A stretch of DNA of 64,000 nt, taken from positions 1 to 64,000 of the forward strand of contig JASFAU010000019.1 of NCBI GenBank assembly GCA_039704465.1. The letters are read 5' to 3'. Within the stretch, counting starts at the first letter, position 1; each line of letters opens with the position of its first letter. Shown here piece by piece: positions 22,529-33,028 of this stretch. The notes under the pieces are model-generated. The model made no database searches. It saw only the letters and a program-made list of their open reading frames with translations, and was not told the origin of the DNA. Source of the stretch: Plasmodiophora brassicae. Taxonomy: Eukaryota > Endomyxa > Phytomyxea > Plasmodiophorida > Plasmodiophoridae. Position numbers and translations under genes: made by a program.

Positions 22529-25500
22529 TCAGTTATTTGTCACGGGAGCCTTATCGTTCTTTTCAGCGGAATTAGCTTGGCATTGTTCGTCGGTGTTGAC
22601 GATGTTCGTGAACAGGTGGCTGGATGCTATTCCCGCAAGGCTTTCTTCGGGCACCAAGAGCAGCAACATGCGGGCCTGTTTGCATTCGCTGTCGAGGACT
22701 CCAATCAGCGGATATACGACGAACAGGTATTGCGCGACCACCGCAGCAATGAACCCAACTAGCAATAGAATCTGCGTCAAGACATAGTCGGGCAGGATGG
22801 CGCCAACGACGTTGCCAAACAGTTTAAGGCTTCGACGGCCAACAGGGTCCATGAATGAGTTTTCGAATTCCAGTAAGTTAACCAAGTCAGCTGTGGCCAG
22901 ATTCGACATCACAGCTGTTTCGTTGCCAAGTAGCCATATTCCGGTACCAGTCGCTCCCTCCACTTGAATGTCAGCGTTAGCCGCCGGTGCCGTGTTCGAT
23001 AGGACATTTGCCAGCCCTTTCGATTGCCGTGCATATTCCACTGTAGCGTGATACAAACCACTGGCCATGACACCGTTCCGGAATTGTTCGCATGTGACCT
23101 GTGTAGGACTGGCACCTTCCTGGAAATGGATGCATCCGTTGGTGAGGAGAAGGTCGAGTTCATCGCTGACAGAATCTGGCTGTGTACCACCATACACATT
23201 GACCATCCCAACTGTTCCCCTGTTCTCATTACTGTACAGCAGTTGTGATGCCGATGTCTCCAACTGCAAAATTGAGTTCATGATCAGTGGCTGCGTGATC
23301 AGGTTCGCGGGGACGTCGTCGTCAACGCCTTTGACCTTGGCGCCAGCAGCATACATTTGCAGATACAAGGCAATATCGGCTGTCAGTCGATGGTTCGAGG
23401 AGCTCAGGCTCATCCAGGCCGGAAGGTTACGCATGGAATCATGCATGCTTGTCACTTGCAAATTGGCAGCAATAAAGTATACCATAGCGACCAGAATAAT
23501 AGTTGCAGCGCGCAACGTCACATGCGTCCCTCTGTCCTGCAGAAAATCCAGAAAATGGTCTAACGCCATCAACATCTTCCCAAGTCTTGTTTGAAACGTC
23601 TGCTTCCCAAGACGTTGGTCTGCAATCGATATCGAGTCCGCATGCTTCACATTCATGGTGCCTTGGTCAGCTGTCATATTCGAAGCAGGCGTAGTCCCAA
23701 TTTGGAGGTCGCCGCCTGTTCCGGCATCTCGAGGTTGTGATCTGGCATCGGCCGTAGGCGAATCCTCACAACGTTGGTCGTTGTCATTCCGTTGGTCGTC
23801 ATCTTCGTCTGCCGGTTTCAAGGTCAAATCACCGCTATCGTTCTGTGGTCGGCGCCGCTTGGTCTTGGAACGATTGTGTCCTCTGGTTGCGTTGGTGGCC
23901 ATCAGGACGCTGCGAGCCGCGATCCCGTGAGTCGTCTCGAGACGGTCCAGAATACTGTCGCGGATTGCGGCAGTCGCCTCCTCCGGGAGGTTCATCAGGG
24001 TCTGCATCGTTTCGTGTTTTGATTCTTCGATAGTCTTGACTTTTGGGTACAGAGCCAGAACAGAGATCGTGATCAATACCAGGCATATAACGCTGACAAT
24101 GACCGTCATGGAAACTGCCGATGAAAGCGTGGTCAGCGGACAGGCAGCATCATTTAAGTACTTTACATCTACCTGTTGAGGATAATAAGCTCGTCAATTT
24201 GGCAAATACGGCGTCTCTGCTTGCAGTTATCGCTCCGGGCAATGATGATGGTGTCGACCCCAGCGCGTTTGCTATTAGCGTAAAGACAAGTGGATCGGTC
24301 GACCTGAACTTAGATAGGTCGCTGCGAGTCAGTTGGTCCGCTGCTGACGTATACATCGTTACAGCGTCAAACAGCCCCATCTGCGATACCATAGTCGACG
24401 TCCCGTGGGAATTGTCTGAGTCCTGCAGCAGCAATCGTACTTTGACCGCTGGGGTCTCATAGAGAGGGACCACATCTCCACCGAATAAACCTCGTGCTGT
24501 CGCATGCCGTCAGCATGTGTGAGTATTGGATTCGTTCATAGTTACCTTTGTAGAGCGCAAGATCATTGCTGTGCAGGGTGGCCGCGGCTCCTGACATGCG
24601 TTCCCGTAGCAATGCCTGGACATCGGTATCATTCGGAATGAGCCCGTTATTCATAAGCATGAGGTTGAAAGCAGCGAACGCAGCTGATGTTAGGTAGGCT
24701 CGCCGATTGGATGAGGCAATGGCCGTCTGCATAAAGCTGTTGTAGGTGGTTACGGACTGGTGTTCAGCGACGAACCATGCGGTCGATGCCACGGCAACAA
24801 GGGCAATAACGCGGAGGTAGATGTTCCGGAAAGATCGTAGGCTGGGGTCCAATTCAGAATTATTTCGCAGTAGAGCATGGCGTAACGCCCGTGCTTGGTT
24901 GACGCTCGAATTTGCCTCCGACACAGATGACGCCGAAGGAGGGCCGACGTTGCTGTTCCGCACGCGAGCACGGCCGGATCCCGTATTTGCTTTACCCGCA
25001 ACGTCCATCTTCGACTCGGCCACGAGATCGACACAAGCCGTATTCGTCCCGTCCGGAGTATCCTGGAGCGCGGTAAACTGAACCTTGCGACTACTTTGGC
25101 CAAAGAAGCGCCGTCGTGAACGATTTCCACTTGTCTGTTCCGGCGCAATAACGGCCAAAGACGTTAGGTCACGTTCCGAATCTGACACTTCGCTGACGCT
25201 GTCGACTGGCGGCAGCGCAATAGAGACCTTCGACGATGAAAACGCCACTGAGTGCCTCCGTTCGTCGAACGGGCTGACGATGATGGCATCGACGGTTTCG
25301 GTGTGCACCTGGAACAAAGTGACGGCCACATTGATCCGTCCGGGGTCGTCGAGCGATACGCGATGCGACATTGCTGCCTCGCGGGCCACGCCTGGGTCGC
25401 GAAGAAACTCCTCCCTGTTGTCATCGTAGTCCTGGATTAGGTCGGTAACCTTGAGAGAATTCGATGCCAAATCGTCGACGCCGACTTGGAAAAGGCTCAG

Positions 25501-27803
25501 TGCAGCGGCTGACATTCCAAACACCAACCCAGTACTGCTGTCGGCAATCACGATACTCGCCAATGGCGATGAGGTCGGCACGATGGACGCAAACGTGACG
25601 AATGTGATGCCATCCTGAGAGAAAGGACGTAGAAAGATGGTCCCTTGGAAAAGCTCGCCTTTGGCATTCTTACAGAACGCGTTTATCGGGCGCATCATCA
25701 GATCGGTCTCGCCAGAGTCCAAGTACCTGGTTGCAACCGTCGGAAAGACGGTTGACCACGGCGGCAGGAGAAACTGATGCAAGTCACGACCGACAACCCC
25801 ATCGCCGAGCAACGTCACAGCGGGGTCGTTGACAGCGATGATAGAGCCCAGAGAAAAGTTATTGCTGGTGTCGTCGGTGATGGAAATGGTTACAGTCGCC
25901 ACCTGCTCGTCCATGTAGTCGTTCTGTGTACCACCTTCCTGACGACGCAGGTTGACCGCCCGTTCCGCTTTGATCGACATGCGGTCGGCGAGGTCGGTAT
26001 TGTTGATAACGGTATGTAAGAACCCGGCGTACATGTGCAGCGCTTTGGGGGAGTTCGGCGATCGACGCACGAGCGTCCGATATGCAGCCGATGCGCGGTT
26101 GGTCAGGAACCCAATGGCCTGCGTCAATCGCAGAACCCTGTTCATGTCTGACTTCTTGTCAATCTCGATCCAGAACTGCACCATCGTCTGGCAGCACTTC
26201 ATGTCCAGTCGACGTGCCTCCAGCAGGCCCCGCTCCAAGTTGACGAACTCAAGCGCGGTACGATCTTTTCCCGTTGTCCACGACTCCATGCACTCTTTCA
26301 GTTTGCGCACCTGACGGAACAGATAGAACTTCTCGTCCACTGACAGCTCAAGTTTGTCAGCACGAAGAAGCACCTTTCGGGCCTGCAGCGTAGCGTTTCT
26401 CACACTCAGCAGAAATATCGACTCGAAGATGTGCCTACTCGTAAACACAGGTCATCGGGGCACACAAACAGAACAGCTATTGGGACATACAGTGCGACTG
26501 ATTTCGGGAACCTCTCATGGGCTTGCTGATATTTGCCCGCGATCGCATCGAGTTCACTGTCTGTCGCATTTCGCCAATCTGCAGGGCGACAGCAGAGCTC
26601 AACTTCGTAGACATTCGAGCATTTGGCAACGTCGAGACGATCGAGGTAGGACCGGCGGGTCTTAACGGCCAGGATTACCAGGGGTACAACGAATAGGGGC
26701 CCTCCGAAGAATAATGTCATAACGCTGACGGTCCTTGGAAGGATGACCCGAAGAAACGTACTGCATAAAACCGCCCAGAAGACCACTGACTGAAATACCG
26801 CATGCAACATGTTCGATTTCATGTTGTAGAACGGCTGATACATCACCTGGAGATAGGCGAGTGTGAACGCAGACGCAAGGGTTAGCAGAGCCCAGCAGAT
26901 ACGGCAGCCATCGGTTTGGGCGATCGGGGTCCACCATAGGTATTGGCCGATCACTGTCAGAATTGTCTTCATTGCAAATCGCAGTTGGAAGATACGCGAA
27001 TGAGGTCGAGCCGACGCTGCCGTACTTGTCGGTTCCGATTCAAACATGGTTAGTGCGATGACGGCGCCGACGACGGCGATGACGGGCGCCAGAGCAAGCA
27101 TTAAGACGGTGATGAAGGTGTTCGCCCAGATCGGCAAATCTTCGAATGTAACGTACCACGTGAGGATCCCGAAGGTAGGCACATACATGAAGGTGACCAT
27201 CGCGCCGGCAAGGCTGCGGAACACGACAGCGATCCACATATACCGATTGCTGCCAGCGACGCACGCATATCCAAGATATGTTCCGGTTGCCAACAGTATC
27301 ATCAGCAGTCCTGCGGACAGGTAGTTGCCGATTTCGACGGCTTTATCGCCGAGGACCACCCGCGGGAGCACAGTGAAATACAGCGCAAAGTCGAACCATG
27401 ACTGGATCGGCCGTTCCAGTCCAAAGTTAAACGCGTCTGCGGGCGGTACCATTAACGCCATCTGCATCGAGTCGTTGAGAACGAAGCGTTAATGTTCGTT
27501 TCAATGTCTTACCATTTGAAACGCTTCGATGATTTCAACGACGACTTCGTAGGCAGCGGAATGCGATGACGACTTGGACATGATGTACAGCAGGGCGATA
27601 AATCCGGCTTGACACGAATTGAACCATATCACCAGCCTTTCCGCCAAAGAAGTATTCTGTGTCCCATCCTGGCCTAGACTGAAATCCAGGTCATCGGCGA
27701 CTGCCGCCCCCGATACGAACGACTGCGCCGTCGACGACTCGGCCGACGATACGGAACGGAGACCCATGAAAGCGTGTGTGCCGGTCAGTTCTTGGGCTTG
27801 CAT
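22529..27803 (-). CDS. Large multi-pass membrane protein, TmcB-like, with PAS-like domain
   Basis: Five exons (27803-27513, 27461-26439, 26382-24546, 24490-24173, 24114-22529) encode 1684 residues. The introns are 51-58 bp, and three have clear branch-point-like CTGAC or CTAAC. The start is the first ATG after an in-frame TAG. Residues about 60-400 hold many membrane segments and are followed by a helical linker (VLLRADKLELSVDEKFYLFR), typical of the tiny-macrocysts B family. A PAS-like module lies at about 615-740 (NNFSLGSIIAVND to GITFVTFASI). After a polar region come further membrane segments and a long extracytoplasmic part. The family is known from amoebae, ciliates and other protists; function is unsettled, with a sensory membrane role likely. 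Exon lengths sum to a multiple of three. Confidence 0.72.
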
Positions 27804-28306
27804 TACCTCATTGCCTACCGCACCGCCACCAGTTACAGCGCACTAGGTAGTCTCTGAGACTGTACTTCAGCACAGGCTTGAACCCATGACGCGTTAAAAG
27901 CAGCTGCGCCGATCGAGCACCACTAGGACAGCCTGGGGGTGGCATCCGTCAAGAACGCGTCATCCGCACTGTCGACGCCGTTTGAGACGTCCGTTGCTGG
28001 CGTTGTTAGTTTAGTGTAGTTTAGTTTATTTGGGTTTCGCGCTTTTCACGCAGGCGCCTCGGTCTCGGATGCTGGTGTTGTTGTAGTGACGATCCTGCAT
28101 GTGACTGTTCTGGTTCACGGGTCCGGGTGCTCGCCTCTTCTTGTACAGCCACAAGCGCGCTGTGCTGGTCACCTGGTACGTACACCTTCCGCGATGACGT
28201 CGTTTCCTCGGCACCAACAGCGACAAAACGTTCGTGTCAGGCTGGCGGCATTGCAGTAATAATGGAGGACGGTGGGCGCGCCTGTTCAGGCGAAGATTGC
28301 TGAGTG
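27804..28306. other. Intergenic region upstream of the TmcB-like gene
   Basis: No gene is seen. A short T-rich run with repeated TTTAGT lies at 28008-28030. It probably includes the promoter of the minus-strand gene starting at 27803. Confidence 0.4.
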
Positions 28307-28791
28307 CTACATGCGCAGATGATGACTGAAGACCTTGACAACGGCATTACGGGCAGGTATACATTCATATGTCCGACATCGTGTCCAAGGGTGCGACTCA
28401 AGCCAAGCAGCTAGCAAGACCGAGCAGTAGACTGACCAACTGCCAGGCGAGCTTGGCGCGGCGCCCACGGCGCCAAAACCGAGAAGCTGGACAGTCGCGT
28501 CCCTGACGCATCGCACAGCTGCCAACCGACCTTCGCTACGGTAGAAGCCGCGGCGTCCTGGCTCGAAGCACTCGCCAGTGATGCTGTGGATCTCCCAGAA
28601 TCGATGGTACATATTCACGATAACGGTATCGCCAGGGTCGTGGAACATGGGCCGGGAGGTGTTCGAGAAGTTCATGTTATTGGCGACGTCACCGTGGCTG
28701 GGCAGTACGTAACGTCAACGTCGAAGACATGCCGGCACTGAACCTCGTCAAGTGTCATCAGATTAGAGTTCCGCACAGGATCAACGTCCAT
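28307..28791 (-). CDS. Hypothetical protein, doubtful model
   Basis: No family is recognised. A first frame starts MDVDPVRNSNLMTLDEVQ at 28791 and stops near 28673. A second, from about 28710 to 28307, reads FHDPGDTVIVNMYHRFWEI and GRRGFYRSEGRLAAVR, which looks like folded protein. The two frames overlap without a phase-correct intron, so either the true 5' exon is elsewhere or the gene is broken. The second frame (up to 122 residues from the Met at 28675) is the better-supported part. Confidence 0.3.
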
Positions 28792-28894
28792 GTGTAGTGG
28801 TTCGGTCATAATATTATGGCATATGTGGTGGTGGAGGCAGCGTGACGTGATGATGGTGTCGTTAGCGAACTCGAACGATACACAGCGAGGACGT

Positions 28895-29750
28895 TTACAC
28901 GCTGCCGTTGACTTTGCCGTTATGGACGGGGACGTGGTGCCCGTCCTGACTGTGATTGTGCTGACCGATGGGTTGTCGAGCGGGCGCCGACCCCGCTTGC
29001 GCAACAGCCAGAGGGCTGTGCTGATACACTGGCATTGACGCGTATGGCTGTTGCACAATGTAGCCGCCGGTCGGCTGGTAGGCTGCTGGCGCATACGATG
29101 GATACCATGTGCCGTCCGGCATGACAAACACGTAGGGGAACGGCGACGGCATTCCTGCCTGCTGCTGGACCTGCTCGTAGTAAAACGGATCACCAGGAAC
29201 GGGTACGACAGGTGCAACCTGTTCGTTCTGCTCTTGCATGGCCACAGGAGCTGGCACGGCTGTGTACCTCCTGTACGCATCGTGGATATTAAGCGTCTTG
29301 CCCATGAACACCAGCGGACCGCACATCTTTGCCTGGCGCGCCAGGTCGGCCGATGCAAATGTAACGAACCCGTACCTTGGGACGCGTTCAGAGCAATGTC
29401 AAGTCACGCCCGAAACAGTAGGCACGTACCCTTTCGAGCGGGACGTCTCCCGATCTGTGATGATGCGGCAGTGCAGTGCGTGGCCGATGGCAGACTCGAA
29501 GAAGTCCAGCAGTTCGGCCTCGGTCGCCTGCACGCGGTCGCATTGAGCACACGGTCGTACCGCACGACCTGGGGCGCACGCATACACACACCTTCCAGTT
29601 AATGCCGCCGACAAACACAGTACCGTCATCGTCAGCAGCCGCAGGTGCCGGTACAGAAGGAGTAGGTGCAGCGGGTGCAGCAGCGCGCTGACCGGTATCC
29701 GCAGCGCCCATGTCGCTGTCAGTTGCCGACGAGAGCCCTTGGTTGTCCAT
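28895..29750 (-). CDS. RNA-binding protein with one RRM, DAZ/Boule-like
   Basis: Exons 29750-29592, 29527-29430 and 29375-28895 (introns of 64 and 54 bp) give 245 residues. An Ala/Pro-rich N-terminus leads into a single RRM from about residue 46, with RNP2 VFVGGI, the loop RIITDRETSRSKG and RNP1 GYGFVTF, ending LNIHDAYRR. This order and the RNP spelling resemble DAZ/Boule-type translational regulators. The C-terminal half is rich in Tyr, Pro and Gln (PFPYVFVMPDGTWYPSY) and probably disordered. The start MDNQGLSS was chosen as the first Met close to the domain. Binding of mRNA 3' regions is inference from the family. Confidence 0.75.
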
Positions 29751-30156
29751 GGGCGAGCTGCGCCTGGTAACGGACGGATGACTGTCCAGGACGGTGACGC
29801 GTGTGCGGGTTACGTGTAGTGGCCGGTCGGCGCTCTCGGGCGATGGGCGCGCTTGTGTAACGCCACTCGGGTTCCCCGTCCCACTGTCACGGACTTCCAG
29901 GCGAGCATCCGCCCACTGCCGCCCCGGGCCTATTTTTGGCCCATCGGTCCGTCGCCACTGCCGCACCGGTGCGCGGCCCCTGGCTTAAGTGCACACACGT
30001 TACGTCGCCCGCCCACGCAGTTCCGTCCAGTCGGCACCCGTCGTCCAGGGACGGCTCGGTGTGCGTGTGCCGATTTGTGGTGGACGGGCCCTGCTCTTCT
30101 CCGATGCCGACATTGGCGCTGCTGCACGCTGATCACGCCGAGGAATGCGCGACTTC
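29751..30156. other. Intergenic region between two minus-strand genes
   Basis: No gene is seen. It should hold the promoter of the RRM gene and the 3' end of the CDK gene. Confidence 0.4.
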
Positions 30157-31868
30157 TCAGTGACGGGTTGCATGTGTATTATTCTGTGATCTGCCATGCC
30201 CATGGGAACGGGAATCGTGCCGGTCATGGCCCCGGCTGGCGCCGTAGTGCCGCCGACTGGACCGCCCCGACGACGCCGATCGGCGACGAGATCGGGATCG
30301 CGACCGACGAACCCGGGACCGTTCGGTCGATTGCGATCGGCGTCGGGAGCGGGATCGTCGACGTGTGGTGGATCTGTCTCGTGATCGGGATCGGCGACGT
30401 GTCGTGGATCTGTCTCGGGATCGGGACCGGCGACGTGTCGCGGATCTGTCTCGGGATCGGGATCGGCGACGTGTCGTGGAGCGACGTGTCGTGGATCTGT
30501 CTCGGGACCCGGATCGACGCCGAGCCGTGGACCTGTCCCGGGCGCCGGATTCGGATCGACGCCTCGACGAGGACCGATGCCGCTTCCGGGATTTTCGAGG
30601 AGATGCTGATGGGGACGGTGACCGACGCGATCGAGTCGGCTTCGGTGACGGCGACCGTTGCCGTTTAGCGGGGCGCGGCGACGCTCTCGGGTTCGTCGGC
30701 GGCTTCGATGCGGTGGCCGCAGCAATGGCCTGTTGCTGCTTCTCCTCGGCACGTCGATGCGCTCGCAGGGCGCGGCACTTGAGCTCGTGCGATTGTGGGA
30801 ACTGCGGGTGCTGGTCGCCCGTGATCGGCAGCGGCTCGGTGCGGAAGAACGCGTGTTGCAGTGCCTGGCGAGCGGTCAGGCGCCGAGCCGGATCCAGGCA
30901 CAGGAGCCCATCCAGCAGGTCGCGAGCGTCCTCGGGCAGGTCGGCGAACGCCGTGTCGAACTGTCGGGCGCGGGGCTTGCGCGGCCGCATGTGCTCGTAC
31001 CAGGGTGTGCGTTCGAACCCGGGCCAGGTGTCGCGCGTTGGCGTCCCGCAGAGGCGGAAGATGCGGTCGAGCGTCTCCAGGTCGGTCGTGCCCTGGAACG
31101 GGTGCGCGCCGGTGACCAGCTCGGCCATGATGCACCCGACAGACCACATGTCCACACTGCAGTCGTACTGCTCGACGCCCATGAAGAGTTCAGGTGGGCG
31201 GTACCACATTGTCACCACACGGTTCGTGTAGTCCGGGCATCGCATGTCGGTGAAGCGCGCCAGGCCGAAATCCGCAATACGAACGCGCCCGTCGTTGTTG
31301 ATGAGGATGTTCGACGCTGTGCACCAGTTGCTGTTAGAGCCGCGGTGACGAATGAACGCAGCGGGTTCAATCTTACACTTCATGTCCCGATGCATGACAT
31401 GGTTGGAGTGCAGGTAGTCGAGGCCCTTGAGGATCTCCTGCAGGTAGTACTTGGCGATGGCGGGGGATATCGCCACGATGTCGTTCTCGATCAGGCCGGC
31501 CAGGTCGTGATCATGGTACGGAAAGACCATGTCAATGGAAGACACTGCGCGATACAGGTGTGCATCGACGGACGCATCGCACGACTCCAGCCAGATAATG
31601 TTCGGGTGCCGGACCGCCTGCAGGATCTTCACCTCGCGTAACGCCGTCACCGGGAACTAAGCATGGCAGACGGTCGGTTAGCAAACGAATGCACAGGCAG
31701 TAGGATAACGAGAACGACAGGACGCACCCCTTCAGTCTCCTTCTCCATGGTCAGCCGTTTGACGGCGACCAGACGTCGACTGGCATTGAACGCCTTCCAG
31801 ACGGTGCCGTAGGTGCCGCGGCCAATCTGCTCAATGCAATGCAGGTCGCGCGCCCTGTACACCATCAT
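30157..31868 (-). CDS. Cyclin-dependent kinase, CDK9/CDK12 type, with C-terminal RS domain
   Basis: Exons 31868-31728, 31656-31377 and 31316-30157 give 526 residues; introns are 71 and 60 bp. The glycine loop GRGTYGTV, VAVKR Lys, cyclin-binding helix FPVTALRE (residues 48-55, PITALRE-like), HRDMK, DFGLAR, the T-loop with VVTMWYRPPE and GTPTRDTWPG place it with transcriptional CDKs that phosphorylate the RNA polymerase II tail. From about residue 340 the tail is Arg/Ser-dipeptide rich (RSRSRDRS), as in CDK12/13 and splicing-linked kinases, so nuclear-speckle localisation is likely. The RS part is encoded by a tandem DNA repeat. It is divergently paired with the NUDCD2-like gene, 188 bp apart. 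CDK9 versus CDK12 cannot be settled: the helix is CDK9-like and the tail CDK12-like. Confidence 0.88.
30370..30550. repeat. 36-bp tandem repeat encoding the RS dipeptides
   Basis: A 36-bp unit beginning GGATCTGTCTCG recurs at 30370, 30406, 30442 and, after a 15-bp partial copy, at 30493, with a weaker copy after. The length is a multiple of three, so copy-number change keeps the kinase frame. Confidence 0.85.
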
Positions 31869-32056
31869 CCCCGTGGTCACACATGGCGGCAACGCATCGA
31901 CACGAACGGCTGTGCGCGTTACGTGCTAAGCTGCATGGGCGCGCGCGGCGGGTCACAGCGGAGGAGGCGGCGGGAAGAGACGGGACGAGGGGCGCGCGCG
32001 GGTTGCCAGGCCACGGACTCCGTCACTGCGCGTCGCCGGCCCCGACGCCTCGAACG
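31869..32056. promoter_or_regulatory. Bidirectional promoter between CDK and NUDCD2-like genes
   Basis: The two start codons diverge across only 188 bp. The sequence is GC-rich with no evident TATA box. Confidence 0.5.
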
Positions 32057-32736
32057 ATGGCCATCGCCAGTAGTGTCACGCGCGGCAAACGAAAACAATT
32101 CGTCGTCGACGGCACTGTCGTCTATGAATGGATGCAGACGCTCGACGGTGTCGAAATGTTCATGCGGCCACCGGAAGGCAGGTGCGCGTCATGGTCGCTG
32201 TGTATGGCGCGCCGCCCAACCCCGGTTTCTGGTCGCAGGTGTGCGCGCCAAGGACCTCGACATTTCTATCACATCCGACCATCTGCGTGTCGGATTGAAA
32301 GGCAACCCGCCGTTCATCGATGTGTGTTCCCTGTGCGTTTGCGTGCCGCATGCGGGCCAGTCGTGACGCATGCCTGCGCAGGAGGACCTCTTCGGCCGCG
32401 TCGTCGTGAAGGACAGCATGTGGACGCTGGACAGCGGCGAGATCTGCATCGACTTCAAGAAGGCGACCGCCGCAGAAACATGGTCGTCCGTCCTGAAGGG
32501 TAAGGGCGCGCTCAATGTCGCCGAAGTCGCCGCCGAACGCCAGAACCTGCTCCTTGAACGCTTCCAGGCCGAGGTTCGTCCCGGATTGGCAGCGCTGTTT
32601 CGCATAGCGATGCTAACGGCGATCATTGTGGTAGAACCCCGGGTTCGACTTCTCCAACGCGGAATTCACAGGGCAGGCGCCGGACGCGCGCGACTTCATG
32701 GGCGGCCTGGACTACAACCGCCTCAACCCTCGCTAG
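32057..32736 (+). CDS. NudC domain-containing protein 2-like co-chaperone
   Basis: Exons 32057-32177, 32239-32321, 32382-32573 and 32635-32736 give 165 residues. The CS/p23 domain runs from about residue 20 to 105 (YEWMQTLDGVEMF, RVGLKGNPPF, DSMWTLDSGEI). The tail LERFQAENPGFDFSNAE is the diagnostic NUDCD2 ending. Length matches the family (about 157). NUDCD2 proteins act as cytosolic HSP90 co-chaperones. The first intron must start with GC (AAG|GCAGGT) to keep the frame: the neighbouring GT would give a shift, whereas the GC donor yields an uninterrupted domain. The other introns are ordinary GT-AG of 60-61 bp. Confidence 0.85.
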
Positions 32737-33028
32737 TCGCACCGCGATACATACGCGATTCCCCGCGTGCTAGTCAGTCATCAACGCTCTGCATGTGTCT
32801 CTTTGTCGAATATCGCACGGGTAGGTGTGTACGAAGATTCCGGGCTCACCCGCGGTGGTACAGTCGATCCGATCTCCCATCGCGTGCGGAATTCGGCGTG
32901 GCGTCCCTGCATCCGCCCAGCCGTCATCGTCATCTGAGTGGGTCGTCGCCAGGTTCGGCGGCCCCTGTTGATGCGATTGCTGCCGTGCGCCCGGTAGCAG
33001 GAGACGACCCCCCGTCAGCATCACCGTC

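Noticed and set aside
30365..31641. Two plus-strand open frames rich in Asp and Arg
   Set aside because: They are mirror images of the RS repeats and kinase domain on the minus strand.
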